Part shown: positions 35,435 through 47,518 of the stretch, in pieces
Position numbering within the stretch: the stretch's first letter is position 1
Layout: each line of letters opens with the position of its first letter
NCBI GenBank assembly: GCA_016182785.1
Contig: JACPFU010000023.1
Location: 62,001 to 126,000 of the forward strand
DNA: 64,000 nucleotides
DNA from: Lysobacterales bacterium
Lineage (GTDB): Bacteria > Pseudomonadota > Gammaproteobacteria > Xanthomonadales > Ahniellaceae
Reading direction: 5' to 3'
Position numbers and translations under genes: made by a program
The notes under the pieces: generated by a model
What the model was told of the DNA's origin: nothing
Database searches by the model: none
Seen by the model: the letters and a program-made list of their open reading frames with translations, nothing else

Positions 35435-35608
35435 TTACCGCTCGATCGCCTGGGTCATCGACAACGCCGGACGAGGTGATGGCCCCGGGGCCGGAACTTG
35501 GGGCCCGGCCATCAGCGACGGGTCGGCCGGCTTCACTAGGCCCTGCAGTTGGTCGATGAGCTTGGCTGGCACGGAAATCGACGGCGCCGTCTTGTCACTG
35601 GTATTCAT
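35435..35608 (-). CDS. 57-residue peptide encoded upstream of the oxygenase (possible precursor peptide)
   Basis: ATG at 35608 to TAA at 35435-35437. A strong Shine-Dalgarno (GGAGGGGGAGC) immediately precedes the ATG, which argues the frame is real. The N-terminal half (NTSDKTAPSISVPAKLIDQL then QGLVKPADP) looks like a leader with an amphipathic helix; the C-terminal half is Pro-rich (MAGPQVPAPGPSPRPALSMT, ending QAIER). It has no Cys, and its Lys residues fall at 6, 16 and 26. Lying first in a unit with a 2OG-Fe(II) oxygenase and a cupin-like protein, it could be the substrate of a peptide-modifying pathway; this is inference. Confidence 0.65.
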   Translation of the reverse strand: MNTSDKTAPSISVPAKLIDQLQGLVKPADPSLMAGPQVPAPGPSPRPALSMTQAIER

Positions 35609-35729
35609 GCTCCCCCTCCGGTTGGCGTTGCGCGACCCGACGTCGCGGCAAACCCGAGCCTACGGTCCGGCCCGTTGCGCGTCAATCATCGACTCTCTAA
35701 GGTGCCAGGGCTTGCCGGGTCCATTTTCC

Positions 35730-38717
35730 ATGCCGCTGCGACTACTCCTTCTGCTCGGGTTGTTGGCCCTAGCCCTGCTCCCGGCATACGCGATCGAGGT
35801 CGGCGTATTTCCGGCGCGCAACTGGGAAGTCAGGCAGATCCGCCTAGGCAACGAGTACGCTGATCCTCCCTTCTACACGCTGGCGCAATCGCGCGATGGC
35901 CTGATCTACGCCGGCGACCGCAGTGGCGTTCTCGAATTCGACGGCAGAAGCTGGCGCCGATTGCCCCTGCCGAGCCGGCGCGTGGTCACACTCGTGGGCG
36001 TCGCCCGTGACGGCGCACTGGTCATTGGCGGGGCCGAGTCGTTGCTGATCATCGCCGACCCGCGCGAACCGGAGAAGGTAATTGACGTCAGTGCGCAGCT
36101 TCCCGATGGCCTCCATGGCAGCGGCAACTTCTGGGAGTTCGCGGAGGAAGCTGCGCAATGGTGCGTGCGCTCGACCGGCATGCTGGTTTGCCACCGCGGT
36201 TCCGGATTCCACGTCTACCGCGCCGAGCGCGAGTTCGGACGACTGTTCCAGGTCGACGACGGCATGCTGGTGCAGATCGAGGGTCGCGGCTTGTGCAGGG
36301 TCACTGCGCATGGCCTGGAGTTGATTCCAGGCGGCGAGGTTTTCCGCAGCATGTCGCTATTCACGGTAGTCGAGATGGCCAAGGGAGATTACGCCGCGGT
36401 CGCCAATCGTCCGCACAGCATCTGGCACTGGACACGGTCTTCCGTGCCGGCCATCGCCGCGGAACTGGATTCGGGCAAGGTGCCACTGCAGGTGGGCATA
36501 GGCCTCGGCGTGGGCTCTGAGCGGATTGCGCTGCCCGAGGAGAACCGCGGCGTTGCCGTCATCGATGCCTTAGGCAACGTGAGAGATCGAATCGACCCCG
36601 GCGACATCGGCGTGGGCGCCGGCGCCCAGGCGCTGCTCGTCGACCAGGAAGGCGCGCTGTGGATCGCATGGCGAAGCGCGATTTCCCGCGTCGAATACCC
36701 TTCCAAAGCGCGCGTCTTTCCCCTGCAGGCCGAGTTGTTCGGCCAGACGCTGGCGCTGACGCGAACGGCGCATGGTCTCACCGCGTTCCGGGGCGACTCC
36801 GTGTTGACGCTGCAGCCGGGCGCCGCTGAACAACACTGGTCATTCCAGCCATACGGCCATGCGCACGCTCCGATCATGATGATCCGAGCGATGAGCGGCT
36901 ACGACTGGGTCGCCACTATCGATGGGGTTTCGACGCTGCAGGATCGCACGCGGGTGCTCACGGGCCATGTGGTGTTTTCGCTCGCGCCCGTACTCAGCCG
37001 TCCGTCTTCGGTCTGGGCCGGGCTGCGCAACGGGCTGGCGCGAATCGATCGGGTCGGGCAGGCATGGCAGGACGGTGAGCGCAGCCCCAAGCCGTCATTT
37101 GACGTCATCTCGCTGCTCCAGTCGGATGCGCAAACGCTCTGGTCGGGATCGCTGGTGGGCCGCGTGGCACGCGTGCGGCTGGGCCCCGACGCGAGCCTCG
37201 CCAATGCCACGGTCGACGAGTACGGCCCAGCGTCCGGGCTGCCGCAGGCCACGATCACCATCGAGGAAGTGGGTGGCAAGACGCTGTTCCTGGCCCAGGA
37301 CCACGGGTTCTACGAGTTTCGCGATGGGCATTTCTCGCCGAGCCGCATCTTGCCGGTTGCGGAAACCGGTGTCTTCACCGACTTCAAGTCGATCGACGAA
37401 AACCAAGTCCTGACGATCGGCTCGGACAGCCGCCTGCGCATGCTGCATCGGGATATCAACGGCGTATACCGCCACGAGCCCAGCCTGTTCGATGAAATCG
37501 CTTTGGAAGAACGGGTGCGCTCGCTCCACGTCGACCCCGACGGCATCGTCTGGCTGGCGCAGGATTCCAAGGTCGTGCGCATCGACCCGAAGATGGAGGT
37601 GCCGAAGCCGACGCCGCAGCAGGTGCTGATCCGCGACCTCTCGGTGGGCGATCGCAGCCTGCTCGGTGGTCGCGACCACCCGGCGCCGCTGGTGTTGGAT
37701 GCGGGGGCCAGCCTGCGTGTCGAGTACACGCTGCCGAGTTACCGAGCGCCCGAGTTGAACCGTTTCCGCTCGCGCATCCGCGCTGCGGCCACGCAAACCG
37801 AATGGAGTGGCTGGAGCAACGAAACACGACGCGACTTCACCAACCTACCCGCGGGCGAGTTGCTGTTCGAGGTGGAGGCCGAGGACGCTGCCGGTGTCAG
37901 CGGCGGCATGGCTGCGGTGCCGATCACCGTGATTGCGCCCTGGTACCAGCGCGGCTGGGCGATCGTTGCCTTCATCGTCGGCGGCCTGGTGCTGATCGCG
38001 GTCGGCGTGCAGTGGCGCGTGCGCGCGCTGCGCCGGCGCGGTATCGAGCTGGAGCGGCTGGTGGCGATCAAGACCGATGCGCTGCAGGTCGCCGCCAACA
38101 CCGACCCGCTCACCGGACTATGGAATCGCCATCGCTTCGGGCAGTGGTTGCGCAAGGAGATGATCGACCTCAACGCCAAGGCCATGGTCGCGCGCGCGGA
38201 GGAGCCGGTCGACCTGATCGTCTGCGTGATCGACCTCGACCATTTCAAGCGCGTCAACGACCAGCACGGCCACGCCGCCGGCGACCTGGTGCTGAAGGCG
38301 GTGGCCGAGCGGCTGCAGGCCTGCAGGCGCCCGAACGACCTGATCTTCCGCTTCGGCGGCGAGGAGTTCGTCTATCTCGGCACGCGGCGCCATCGCGACG
38401 AGGGCGCGGAGCTGGCCGAGTCGATCGTGCGCGAAATCGCGCAGGTCCAGGTCGAACTGGAAGGCGACGTGCTGCTCGATCCGACCGCGTCGGTTGGCTG
38501 GTCGGTGTATCCGCTCTATCGCGAACGCGCCGACCTGTTCAGCCTCGACTTCGTGCTTGGCATCGCCGATCGTGCGCTGTACATCGCCAAGCGCGATGGC
38601 CGCAACTGCGCCCGCGGCTTCCTGCCGAACCTGCCGGTCGACGAGATCGACCGCACCCAGGCCGACTGGCGCACCCAGGTCTTGCATCGACATCCCGATT
38701 TCCTGAGGCCGGCGTGA
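35730..38717 (+). CDS. Sensor diguanylate cyclase with periplasmic beta-propeller
   Basis: A 995-residue membrane receptor that should make cyclic di-GMP. Signal peptide MPLRLLLLLGLLALALLPAY; a long beta-propeller of the two-component regulator propeller type, with repeats such as GLIYAGDRSGVLEFDGRSW and GIVWLAQDSKVVRID; a Y_Y_Y domain (EYTLPSYRAPELNRFRSRI) at ~665-740; one membrane helix (WAIVAFIVGGLVLIAVGVQW); then a GGDEF domain with DPLTGLWNRHRF and the active-site sequence RFGGEEF. The active site is of the productive GGEEF form. The start at 35730 opens the signal peptide; the frame upstream to 35556 runs over the divergent peptide gene. The signal sensed is unknown. Confidence 0.9.
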   Translation: MPLRLLLLLGLLALALLPAYAIEVGVFPARNWEVRQIRLGNEYADPPFYTLAQSRDGLIYAGDRSGVLEFDGRSWRRLPLPSRRVVTLVGVARDGALVIGGAESLLIIADPREPEKVIDVSAQLPDGLHGSGNFWEFAEEAAQWCVRSTGMLVCHRGSGFHVYRAEREFGRLFQVDDGMLVQIEGRGLCRVTAHGLELIPGGEVFRSMSLFTVVEMAKGDYAAVANRPHSIWHWTRSSVPAIAAELDSGKVPLQVGIGLGVGSERIALPEENRGVAVIDALGNVRDRIDPGDIGVGAGAQALLVDQEGALWIAWRSAISRVEYPSKARVFPLQAELFGQTLALTRTAHGLTAFRGDSVLTLQPGAAEQHWSFQPYGHAHAPIMMIRAMSGYDWVATIDGVSTLQDRTRVLTGHVVFSLAPVLSRPSSVWAGLRNGLARIDRVGQAWQDGERSPKPSFDVISLLQSDAQTLWSGSLVGRVARVRLGPDASLANATVDEYGPASGLPQATITIEEVGGKTLFLAQDHGFYEFRDGHFSPSRILPVAETGVFTDFKSIDENQVLTIGSDSRLRMLHRDINGVYRHEPSLFDEIALEERVRSLHVDPDGIVWLAQDSKVVRIDPKMEVPKPTPQQVLIRDLSVGDRSLLGGRDHPAPLVLDAGASLRVEYTLPSYRAPELNRFRSRIRAAATQTEWSGWSNETRRDFTNLPAGELLFEVEAEDAAGVSGGMAAVPITVIAPWYQRGWAIVAFIVGGLVLIAVGVQWRVRALRRRGIELERLVAIKTDALQVAANTDPLTGLWNRHRFGQWLRKEMIDLNAKAMVARAEEPVDLIVCVIDLDHFKRVNDQHGHAAGDLVLKAVAERLQACRRPNDLIFRFGGEEFVYLGTRRHRDEGAELAESIVREIAQVQVELEGDVLLDPTASVGWSVYPLYRERADLFSLDFVLGIADRALYIAKRDGRNCARGFLPNLPVDEIDRTQADWRTQVLHRHPDFLRPA

Positions 38718-38760
38718 GCAGCGGCGCGCCCCGCTGCGGGTAGCGCCGGCCCGGCTTTGG

Positions 38761-39627
38761 CTACAGCTGCTCCGTCGCGAACGTGTCGCAGCGCTGCGCG
38801 TCGCCGGACTCCATGCCGATCCGAAACCAGCGCACGCGCTGCGCCGAGCTGCCATGGGTGAAGGAGTCGGGCACGACGTGGCCGCGCGATCGCTGTTGCA
38901 GGCGGTCGTCGCCGATCGCGGTGGCGGCGTTGAGTGCGGATTCGATGTCGCCGGGTTCGAGCCACTGCAGCTGCCGCTGCGCGTGGTTGGCCCAGACGCC
39001 GGCGTAGCAGTCGGCCTGCAGTTCCTGGCGCACGCTCAGGCCCTCGGCGCCTTCCATCGCCTCGCCTTGTGCGCGCAACTGTGCGGTGCGCTGCATCACC
39101 CCGGTGACGTTCTGGAGGTGGTGGCCGACCTCGTGCGCGATGACGTAGGCGCGCGCGAACTCGCCGGGCGCGCCGAGCTGGCGCGTCATGTCGTCGAAGA
39201 AGCGGGTGTCGAGATAGACACGCTGATCGCCCGAGCAATAGAACGGCCCGACCGCGGAGGTCGCATGACCGCAGGCGGAGGCGACGGCGTCCGCGAACAG
39301 CACCAGCTTCGGCGCCGGGTAGCGACCACCCTCGAACGCCTGCGACCAGACGTCCTCGGTGCTGCCGAGGATGGCGCGCACGAAGTCGGTGTCCTCGCCC
39401 TCGGGCAGCGGTGCCGGTGCCGCGTCGATGCGCGCATCCCCCGGCGTCGTCGCCGTGCCGGCGTCGCCGAGCAGCGCCAGCAGTTCGGCCGGGTTCTTGC
39501 CCATCGCGAGCGCGATCACGACCACGATCAGCACGCCGCCGATGCCGATGCCGCCTCGGCGCATGCGACCGCCGCCCGCGTCGGCACCCACCACGTTGTC
39601 ACTGCGACGACCACGCTTCCACAGCAT
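38761..39627 (-). CDS. Neutral zinc metallopeptidase (YpfJ family)
   Basis: A 288-residue protein with a short cytoplasmic N-terminus (MLWKRGRRSDNVVGAD), one membrane helix (IGGVLIVVVIALAMG) and a periplasmic peptidase domain. The zinc motif is AHEVGHHLQNVTG, followed by the third-ligand region VRQELQADCYAGVWAN and the family Cys pair. The substrate is unknown. It lies alone on the minus strand between the cyclase and the kinase gene. Confidence 0.92.
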   Translation of the reverse strand: MLWKRGRRSDNVVGADAGGGRMRRGGIGIGGVLIVVVIALAMGKNPAELLALLGDAGTATTPGDARIDAAPAPLPEGEDTDFVRAILGSTEDVWSQAFEGGRYPAPKLVLFADAVASACGHATSAVGPFYCSGDQRVYLDTRFFDDMTRQLGAPGEFARAYVIAHEVGHHLQNVTGVMQRTAQLRAQGEAMEGAEGLSVRQELQADCYAGVWANHAQRQLQWLEPGDIESALNAATAIGDDRLQQRSRGHVVPDSFTHGSSAQRVRWFRIGMESGDAQRCDTFATEQL

Positions 39628-39681
39628 CGGTAGGCTCCGCTCGGCACTGTGCCCGAGTGTAGCGGCGTGCGTCGGCGCGGA

Positions 39682-42503
<2,822 letters not shown>

Positions 42504-42507
<4 letters not shown>

Positions 42508-43049
42508 GGCGCCAGCGCCCGCTGCAGGTAGGCGCGGGCGAAGCGCCAGTCGCGGTCGACGGTGCGCGTCGACAGGCCATGCAACTCGGCGATGCGCTCC
42601 AGCGTCAGCCCGCCGAACAGGTACAGCTCCACCACCTGCGCGGCGCGCGCGTCCTCGCGTTCGAGGGCATGGATGGCGCTGTCCAGTTCAAAGGCGCGCT
42701 CGGGACTGTCGATCCAGCCTGCGAGCACGGTGTCGTCGTCGCGCGGCAGTTCGACCAGGACCTGGTCGCCGCCGGACTTGAGCCGGGCACGGGCACGCGC
42801 GCGGTCGACCAGCAGGTGGCGCATCGCCTTCGCGGCGTAGGCGTAGAAGCGCGCCGGCTCGCGCAGGTCCAGGTCGTCGCGCGCGGCCAGCGACAGGTAC
42901 AGGTCATGCACCAATCCGGTGGTGTTCAAGGTGTCGCCACGGCGCTGCCGCTGCGCCCGCGCCAGGCGCTTCAGCTCGGCATAGAGACGATGGAAGGCGT
43001 CGTCGATGCCGGGGCGGGCGGACGCGGTCTCGGGTCGGGCAGCGGACAT
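42504..43049 (-). CDS. ECF sigma factor (Sig-70_X6 / kinase-linked type)
   Basis: A 181-residue sigma factor with region 2 (FHRLYAELKRLARAQRQRRG, TTGLVHDLYLSLAARDD, YAYAAKAMRHLLVDRARARA) and region 4 (ALEREDARAAQVVELYLFGG, LTLERIAELHGLSTRTVDRD). The HDLYL..RFYAYAAKAMR pattern marks the group whose members lack anti-sigma factors and are paired with a Ser/Thr kinase, here the overlapping downstream gene. A start at 43049 is used; an in-frame start at 43160 would overlap the beta-helix gene. Targets are not known. Confidence 0.9.
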
Positions 43050-43123
43050 CGGCGACTCGCGCAGGCTTCGCAACAAGGCCGCATTCTTGCGTGCCGCCAG
43101 CCGTTCGGCAAACCGCGGCACGA

Positions 43124-45223
43124 TCATTCGAAACCGTCGCCGAACAGCGGTCCGCGGCAATGGTCGGCGCTGGCGCGCGGGTCGATCACGATCGCGTAGC
43201 GGTTGCCAGCGCTCATCGCGATCCCGGGGCTGGCGTCGAGCAGGTACCAGCGCTGCAGCGAGGGTTCGTAGCGCGCGCTCACCAGCGGCGTCGGCATCTG
43301 GCCGCTGGCGCTGACCGCGACGTGCGGATGCGCGCAGGCGATTCCGTTCAGCGCCGGGTGGTCGAGCAGCGACACCACCGGCGTCACCAGGTTCGCAGGC
43401 GTGACCGTGTGCAGGAAAGCGTTGCGGCTCGGCGCCTGCGCGTACACGACGAATGCCGCGCCATCGGGCATCGCCGCGGCATCGGTGTTGACGATGCGCC
43501 AGGCACCGTTGAGATGCGCGGCGCCGAACGGGTGCGGATTCGCGACGCTGCTGAAGGCGGCGCCACGGGTCGCGCTGACCAGGAAGATCCAGTCGCTCGG
43601 CAGGTTCGACCAGGTCGCGCCGAGGCTGCTGCCGGACACCGAGAAGTTGTTGCCGGCCGTGGCCTTGTGCGTGCCGCTCTGTGCGCCCACGGCCAGTTGC
43701 CGCAGGGTGAAGCCGGCGCCGGCAGGCAGGTTGCTGCCGTCGTCGCTGACGAGCGACCAGCGTTGCGTGAACTCGCCGAACGACTGCGTCAGCGGTCCCG
43801 CGCTCGCCGCGTTCGAGGAGGAATCACTGCCGCCGCTGCGGGTGATGTGCAGCAGCGCGGCGGGGTTGTCGTCGAGCCCGGCGTGCTGGAGCGTGGTGCT
43901 GGTCGCGCTGGCACCGGCATTGTGCGTGAACCACTGGTCGCCGAACTCGAACGCGCCCACATCCACCATCGCGCCGATGCTGCGGCGCAGGCCATCGGCA
44001 TCGAGCGCGACCGCCACCCCGAGGTGGGGCAGGGCATCGCTGCGGGCGAGGTAGTCGCCGGCGTCGATTGCCGGCGAAGCGGCTTGCAGGCGCAGCTGGT
44101 CGTCGGACTCGAATTGCGGGTCGGCGAACAGCGTATGCAGTCCGAGCGGGGCGCTGTCGCCGGCGGTATGGAACAGCAGGTTGTAGTCGTTGCTGATGGC
44201 CGGGTGTCCGGCGCTCCATGCAACGCCCGATTCGGCGCCGACATTGGCCGGGCGCGCGACGATGTTGTTGCGGATGCGCGCGGTCAGGGCGCTCTGGCCG
44301 GGCGAGGTGTCATACAGCACGATGCCGCGGCCGCGGCTGCGCACGGTGTTGTTGGTGATGTCGTAAAGACTGTGGCCGCTGCCGGCAATGCTGGAGATCC
44401 CGACGCCGCTGGCATCGACGCCGACGTCGATCAGGTTGTCGATGATGCGCACTTCAAGTGCCACATTGGCGCCGAACGGAGCGATCTCGACGCCGCGGGC
44501 GAGCCGTGCGGCCCCGGCATCACCGTCTGCGGACGCGATGATGCGGTTGCGACGGACCTCGATGCTGCCGTTGCCGGTCGTGCCCTGGGCATGGATCGCC
44601 GTGCGCGTCGCCGCGGGCGCTGGCGTCCCGGTTCGCGACTCGATCAGGTTGTCCTCGATCACCACCCGGGTCGGCGTGCCGAGCCCGACGAACAGTGCCT
44701 GCGCGGCGTCGAGCGAGGCCCTGATGCGGTTCTCGCGCAGCGTGATCTGGGTTGCCGATCCGGTATCGGTGCCGATGGTGGCGGCCAGCAGTCCCGTGGT
44801 CGAACCGGTCTGGGTGATGTCCATGCGCTCGATGACGACGCTGCCATTGCGCGTGCTCATGAACTCGAAGCGGCCACCGGCCAGCGTCAGTCCGGCATAG
44901 TGCAGTTCGTAGGGCACCCAGAAGCCGGTCGTGCTCGGCGAGAAGTCGACGATCAGGTTGCGACCGGCGGCCAGGGTCGGGTGAAAGCCCTCGGCGGCAC
45001 GCAGGCTGACCAGACGGTCCTCGATCAGCAGCGATTCGTCGATCACGCCGTCGCTGGCGATCTCGACGATATCGCCAGGGTCAACGCCGTTGAGGCAGCT
45101 CTGCAGCGTGTGGTGGCAGGGAGGCGATCCCGGCCAGCTGCGGACATCGGCGCGGACCGCGGGCGCGACCAGCAGCACAAGCGCGAGCAGCGGGAGGTTC
45201 GGGTGAAGGCGCAGCAGGGACAT
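43124..45223 (-). CDS. Secreted right-handed beta-helix protein with C-terminal GFE tail
   Basis: A 699-residue exported protein. Signal peptide MSLLRLHPNLPLLALVLLVA; a parallel beta-helix region (~100-330) with repeats of the RNRI/ENLIES type (TLRENRIRASLD, VVIEDNLIESRT, VRRNRIIASADG, IIDNLIDVGV); a segment typical of choice-of-anchor proteins (SPAIDAGDYLARSDALPH then VGAFEFGD); a beta-sandwich C-terminal region; and the final residues GPLFGDGFE. Likely cell-surface or extracellular; carbohydrate binding or adhesion is possible. The start at 45223 opens the signal peptide. It lies 74 bp upstream of the ECF sigma gene on the same strand. Confidence 0.85.
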   Translation of the reverse strand: MSLLRLHPNLPLLALVLLVAPAVRADVRSWPGSPPCHHTLQSCLNGVDPGDIVEIASDGVIDESLLIEDRLVSLRAAEGFHPTLAAGRNLIVDFSPSTTGFWVPYELHYAGLTLAGGRFEFMSTRNGSVVIERMDITQTGSTTGLLAATIGTDTGSATQITLRENRIRASLDAAQALFVGLGTPTRVVIEDNLIESRTGTPAPAATRTAIHAQGTTGNGSIEVRRNRIIASADGDAGAARLARGVEIAPFGANVALEVRIIDNLIDVGVDASGVGISSIAGSGHSLYDITNNTVRSRGRGIVLYDTSPGQSALTARIRNNIVARPANVGAESGVAWSAGHPAISNDYNLLFHTAGDSAPLGLHTLFADPQFESDDQLRLQAASPAIDAGDYLARSDALPHLGVAVALDADGLRRSIGAMVDVGAFEFGDQWFTHNAGASATSTTLQHAGLDDNPAALLHITRSGGSDSSSNAASAGPLTQSFGEFTQRWSLVSDDGSNLPAGAGFTLRQLAVGAQSGTHKATAGNNFSVSGSSLGATWSNLPSDWIFLVSATRGAAFSSVANPHPFGAAHLNGAWRIVNTDAAAMPDGAAFVVYAQAPSRNAFLHTVTPANLVTPVVSLLDHPALNGIACAHPHVAVSASGQMPTPLVSARYEPSLQRWYLLDASPGIAMSAGNRYAIVIDPRASADHCRGPLFGDGFE

Positions 45224-45297
45224 CGGGAACTCCGGGCAGGGGATGCACCGGAGCAAGCGAAGTCTGGCGCGCGATCACGACACGCGCGGTGCGGATC

Positions 45298-46704
45298 TCA
45301 GCGCGGACCGCGGGGTCCGCCGCGATTGGGCTTGCCGCCGCTGGGTCGCGGGCCGCCGGCAGGTCGCGGGCCCGGACCACGACCCTGCGGCCGCGGGTTG
45401 TCCATGAAACTGTGCGAGTCCATCGGTCCGGTGAAGGTCGCCGGTCCGCGACGCGACTTCTCGCGGCGCGGCTTGCCGGCGCCCGCCGGCGGGCTTGCCG
45501 CCGGGCGCGAGTCGATGCGGTTGCCGCGGTTGTCGTCGTCGTGGAACGGTCGCGCCTCGCCACCGAAGCTGTTGCCACGCTCGACGCCGGGGCCGGCACC
45601 CGCATTGCGACGCGGCTTGCCCTTGAAGCCGCCGGGCTTGGCGCCGGCCGGACGCGGGGCGCCGGCCTTGTGCGCGCCGCCCGGCTTGGCGCCGGGCTTG
45701 CCACGCCGCGCGCCGGAGCCGGGCTTGCGATCGCGGCGGAAACCGTCGTCGGAAACGCGGTCGAAGGCGCGCAGCTCGCGCGCCTCGTCCTGGTGGCCGC
45801 TCCAGCCCTCGGCCTTGCCGGAGGGACGGAATTCATTGACGTTCTTCTGTGCACGACGCACGCCGAGCACCGCCTGCAACGTCAGCGTGTCGGGCACGTC
45901 GCCGAGGCCGACTTCCTTGCGCAGCGCGACGATCTGTTCCATCGGCAGGGACTGGTAGTGGCCGCGGCGCAACTGGCGCGGCAGCTCGATGCTGCCGTAG
46001 CGGATGCGCTTCAATCGCGACACCTGCAGGCCCACCGCCTCCCACATGCGCCGCACCTCGCGGTTGCGGCCTTCGCGCAGGGTGACGCGGAACCAGCTAT
46101 GGGTTTCGCCGAGCGAGATGGTGTGGATCGCATCGAACTGGGCGCTGCCGTCTTCGAGCAGGATGCCGTTCTTCAGGCGTTCGAGGATTTCGTCGGTGAC
46201 GGTGCCGTGGATGCGGCAGACGTATTCGCGCTCGATCTCGCGCGAGGGATGCATCATCGCGTTCGCGAGCTCGCCGTCGGTGGTCAGCAGCAGCAGCCCG
46301 GTGGTGTTCATGTCGAGGCGGCCGATCGCGATCCAGCGCGCGCCCTTGAGCTTGGGCAGGCGCTCGAACACGGTACGGCGACCATCCGGATCGTCGGTCG
46401 TGGTCAGCTCGCCCTCGGGCTTGTGGTAGAGCAGCAGTTGCACTTCCTCGGCCGGAGTCGGCACCGCGATGAAGGCCTTGCCGTCGATCTCGACGCGGTC
46501 GCCGTTGCGAATGCTGCCGCCGAGTTCCGCGACGTTGCCGTTGACCTTGATCTCGCCGGCGCTGATGCGCTCCTCGATGGCGCGGCGCGATCCGATGCCG
46601 GCCTGCGCCATCACCTTCTGCAGACGTTCTTCGACGACCGGTCCGGCTTCGCGCGATTCGCGCTTCAGGGACAGGACGCGGCGCGGGGATGCTTCGGTGC
46701 TCAT
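45298..46704 (-). CDS. rluB: 23S rRNA pseudouridine-2605 synthase RluB with long basic tail
   Basis: A 468-residue enzyme. An S4 RNA-binding domain (RLQKVMAQAGIGSRRAIEER) is followed by the pseudouridine synthase core with the catalytic Asp in IGRLDMNTTGLLLLT and the REGRNREVRRMWEA motif. From about residue 270 the chain is a disordered tail rich in Gly, Lys, Arg and Pro (KPGGAHKAGAPRPAGAKPGG), much as in other high-GC RluB proteins, probably aiding rRNA binding. The start at 46704 is 10 bp after the scpB stop; a longer frame into scpB is spurious. Confidence 0.93.
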   Translation of the reverse strand: MSTEASPRRVLSLKRESREAGPVVEERLQKVMAQAGIGSRRAIEERISAGEIKVNGNVAELGGSIRNGDRVEIDGKAFIAVPTPAEEVQLLLYHKPEGELTTTDDPDGRRTVFERLPKLKGARWIAIGRLDMNTTGLLLLTTDGELANAMMHPSREIEREYVCRIHGTVTDEILERLKNGILLEDGSAQFDAIHTISLGETHSWFRVTLREGRNREVRRMWEAVGLQVSRLKRIRYGSIELPRQLRRGHYQSLPMEQIVALRKEVGLGDVPDTLTLQAVLGVRRAQKNVNEFRPSGKAEGWSGHQDEARELRAFDRVSDDGFRRDRKPGSGARRGKPGAKPGGAHKAGAPRPAGAKPGGFKGKPRRNAGAGPGVERGNSFGGEARPFHDDDNRGNRIDSRPAASPPAGAGKPRREKSRRGPATFTGPMDSHSFMDNPRPQGRGPGPRPAGGPRPSGGKPNRGGPRGPR

Positions 46705-46714
46705 GCTGCGGTGC

Positions 46715-47518
46715 TCATGGGTGGTCTTCGGGATCGACGTCGCCGTCCGGCGCGTCGGGGTCGTCGCCGCTGCGGTCTTCGCTCGGCGTTTCTGCGGATT
46801 CGATGCCGACCGCGTGTTCGGATGCGGCGGCGGCGGCTTCGACACTGCTCGACTCGGCGAAGCGTTCGCGCTCGACGAAGCCGTCGCTGTCGCTTGCGCC
46901 GCCGTCCTCGGCGGGGCTCGGCAGCGGCAATGCGCCGATCGCCTGCGGATCGAGGTCGAGTTGCGGGTCGAGTTCACTCAGGTCGCGCAGCTCGGCCAGC
47001 GGCGGCAACTGGTCGAGGCTCTTCAGGCTGAAGTAGTCGAGGAAGTGCTTGGTGGTGCCAAACAGCGCCGGCTTGCCGGGCACGTCGCGATGGCCGACGA
47101 CGCGGATCCACTCGCGCTCCTCCATCGTCTTGATGATGCCGGTCGACACCGCGACACCGCGGATCTGCTCGATCTCGGCGCGCGTGATCGGCTGGCGGTA
47201 GGCGATCAGCGCCAGCGTTTCCAGCAGCGCGCGCGAATACTTGGTCTGGCGTTCGCTCCACAGGCGTGCGACCCAGGGCTGGGTGTCCTTGCGGATCTGG
47301 TAGCGCCAGCCACTCGCGACCTCGACCAGTTCGACACCGCGATCGGCGCAGTCCTGCTGCAATTCCGCGATCGCAACGGCGATGCCGTCGACGCCCGGCA
47401 TTTCTTCCTCGCCGAACAGTTCATTGAGTTGTGTCAGCGGCAGCGGCTGGCCGGCGGCGAGCAGGGCGGCTTCGAGAATGCGCTTCAGCTGCGTGATTTC
47501 CATCGTGGGCTTGAACAT
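46715..47518 (-). CDS. scpB: Segregation and condensation protein ScpB
   Basis: A 267-residue kleisin-interacting winged-helix protein, subunit of the SMC-ScpA-ScpB condensin. Visible are LKRILEAALLAAGQPLPLTQ, the hallmark RALLETLALIAYRQPITRAE, and the second wing region GRPALFGTTKHFLDYFSL-like (KPALFGTTKHFLDYF). A long acidic, Ser-rich tail follows. It overlaps scpA by 1 bp. The partner smc gene is 3 kb away in this window. Confidence 0.94.
   Translation of the reverse strand: MFKPTMEITQLKRILEAALLAAGQPLPLTQLNELFGEEEMPGVDGIAVAIAELQQDCADRGVELVEVASGWRYQIRKDTQPWVARLWSERQTKYSRALLETLALIAYRQPITRAEIEQIRGVAVSTGIIKTMEEREWIRVVGHRDVPGKPALFGTTKHFLDYFSLKSLDQLPPLAELRDLSELDPQLDLDPQAIGALPLPSPAEDGGASDSDGFVERERFAESSSVEAAAAASEHAVGIESAETPSEDRSGDDPDAPDGDVDPEDHP

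Noticed and set aside
36570-36836. Small minus-strand frames inside the diguanylate cyclase gene.
   Set aside because: No start signals and no protein-like pattern; the plus-strand propeller repeats explain the region.
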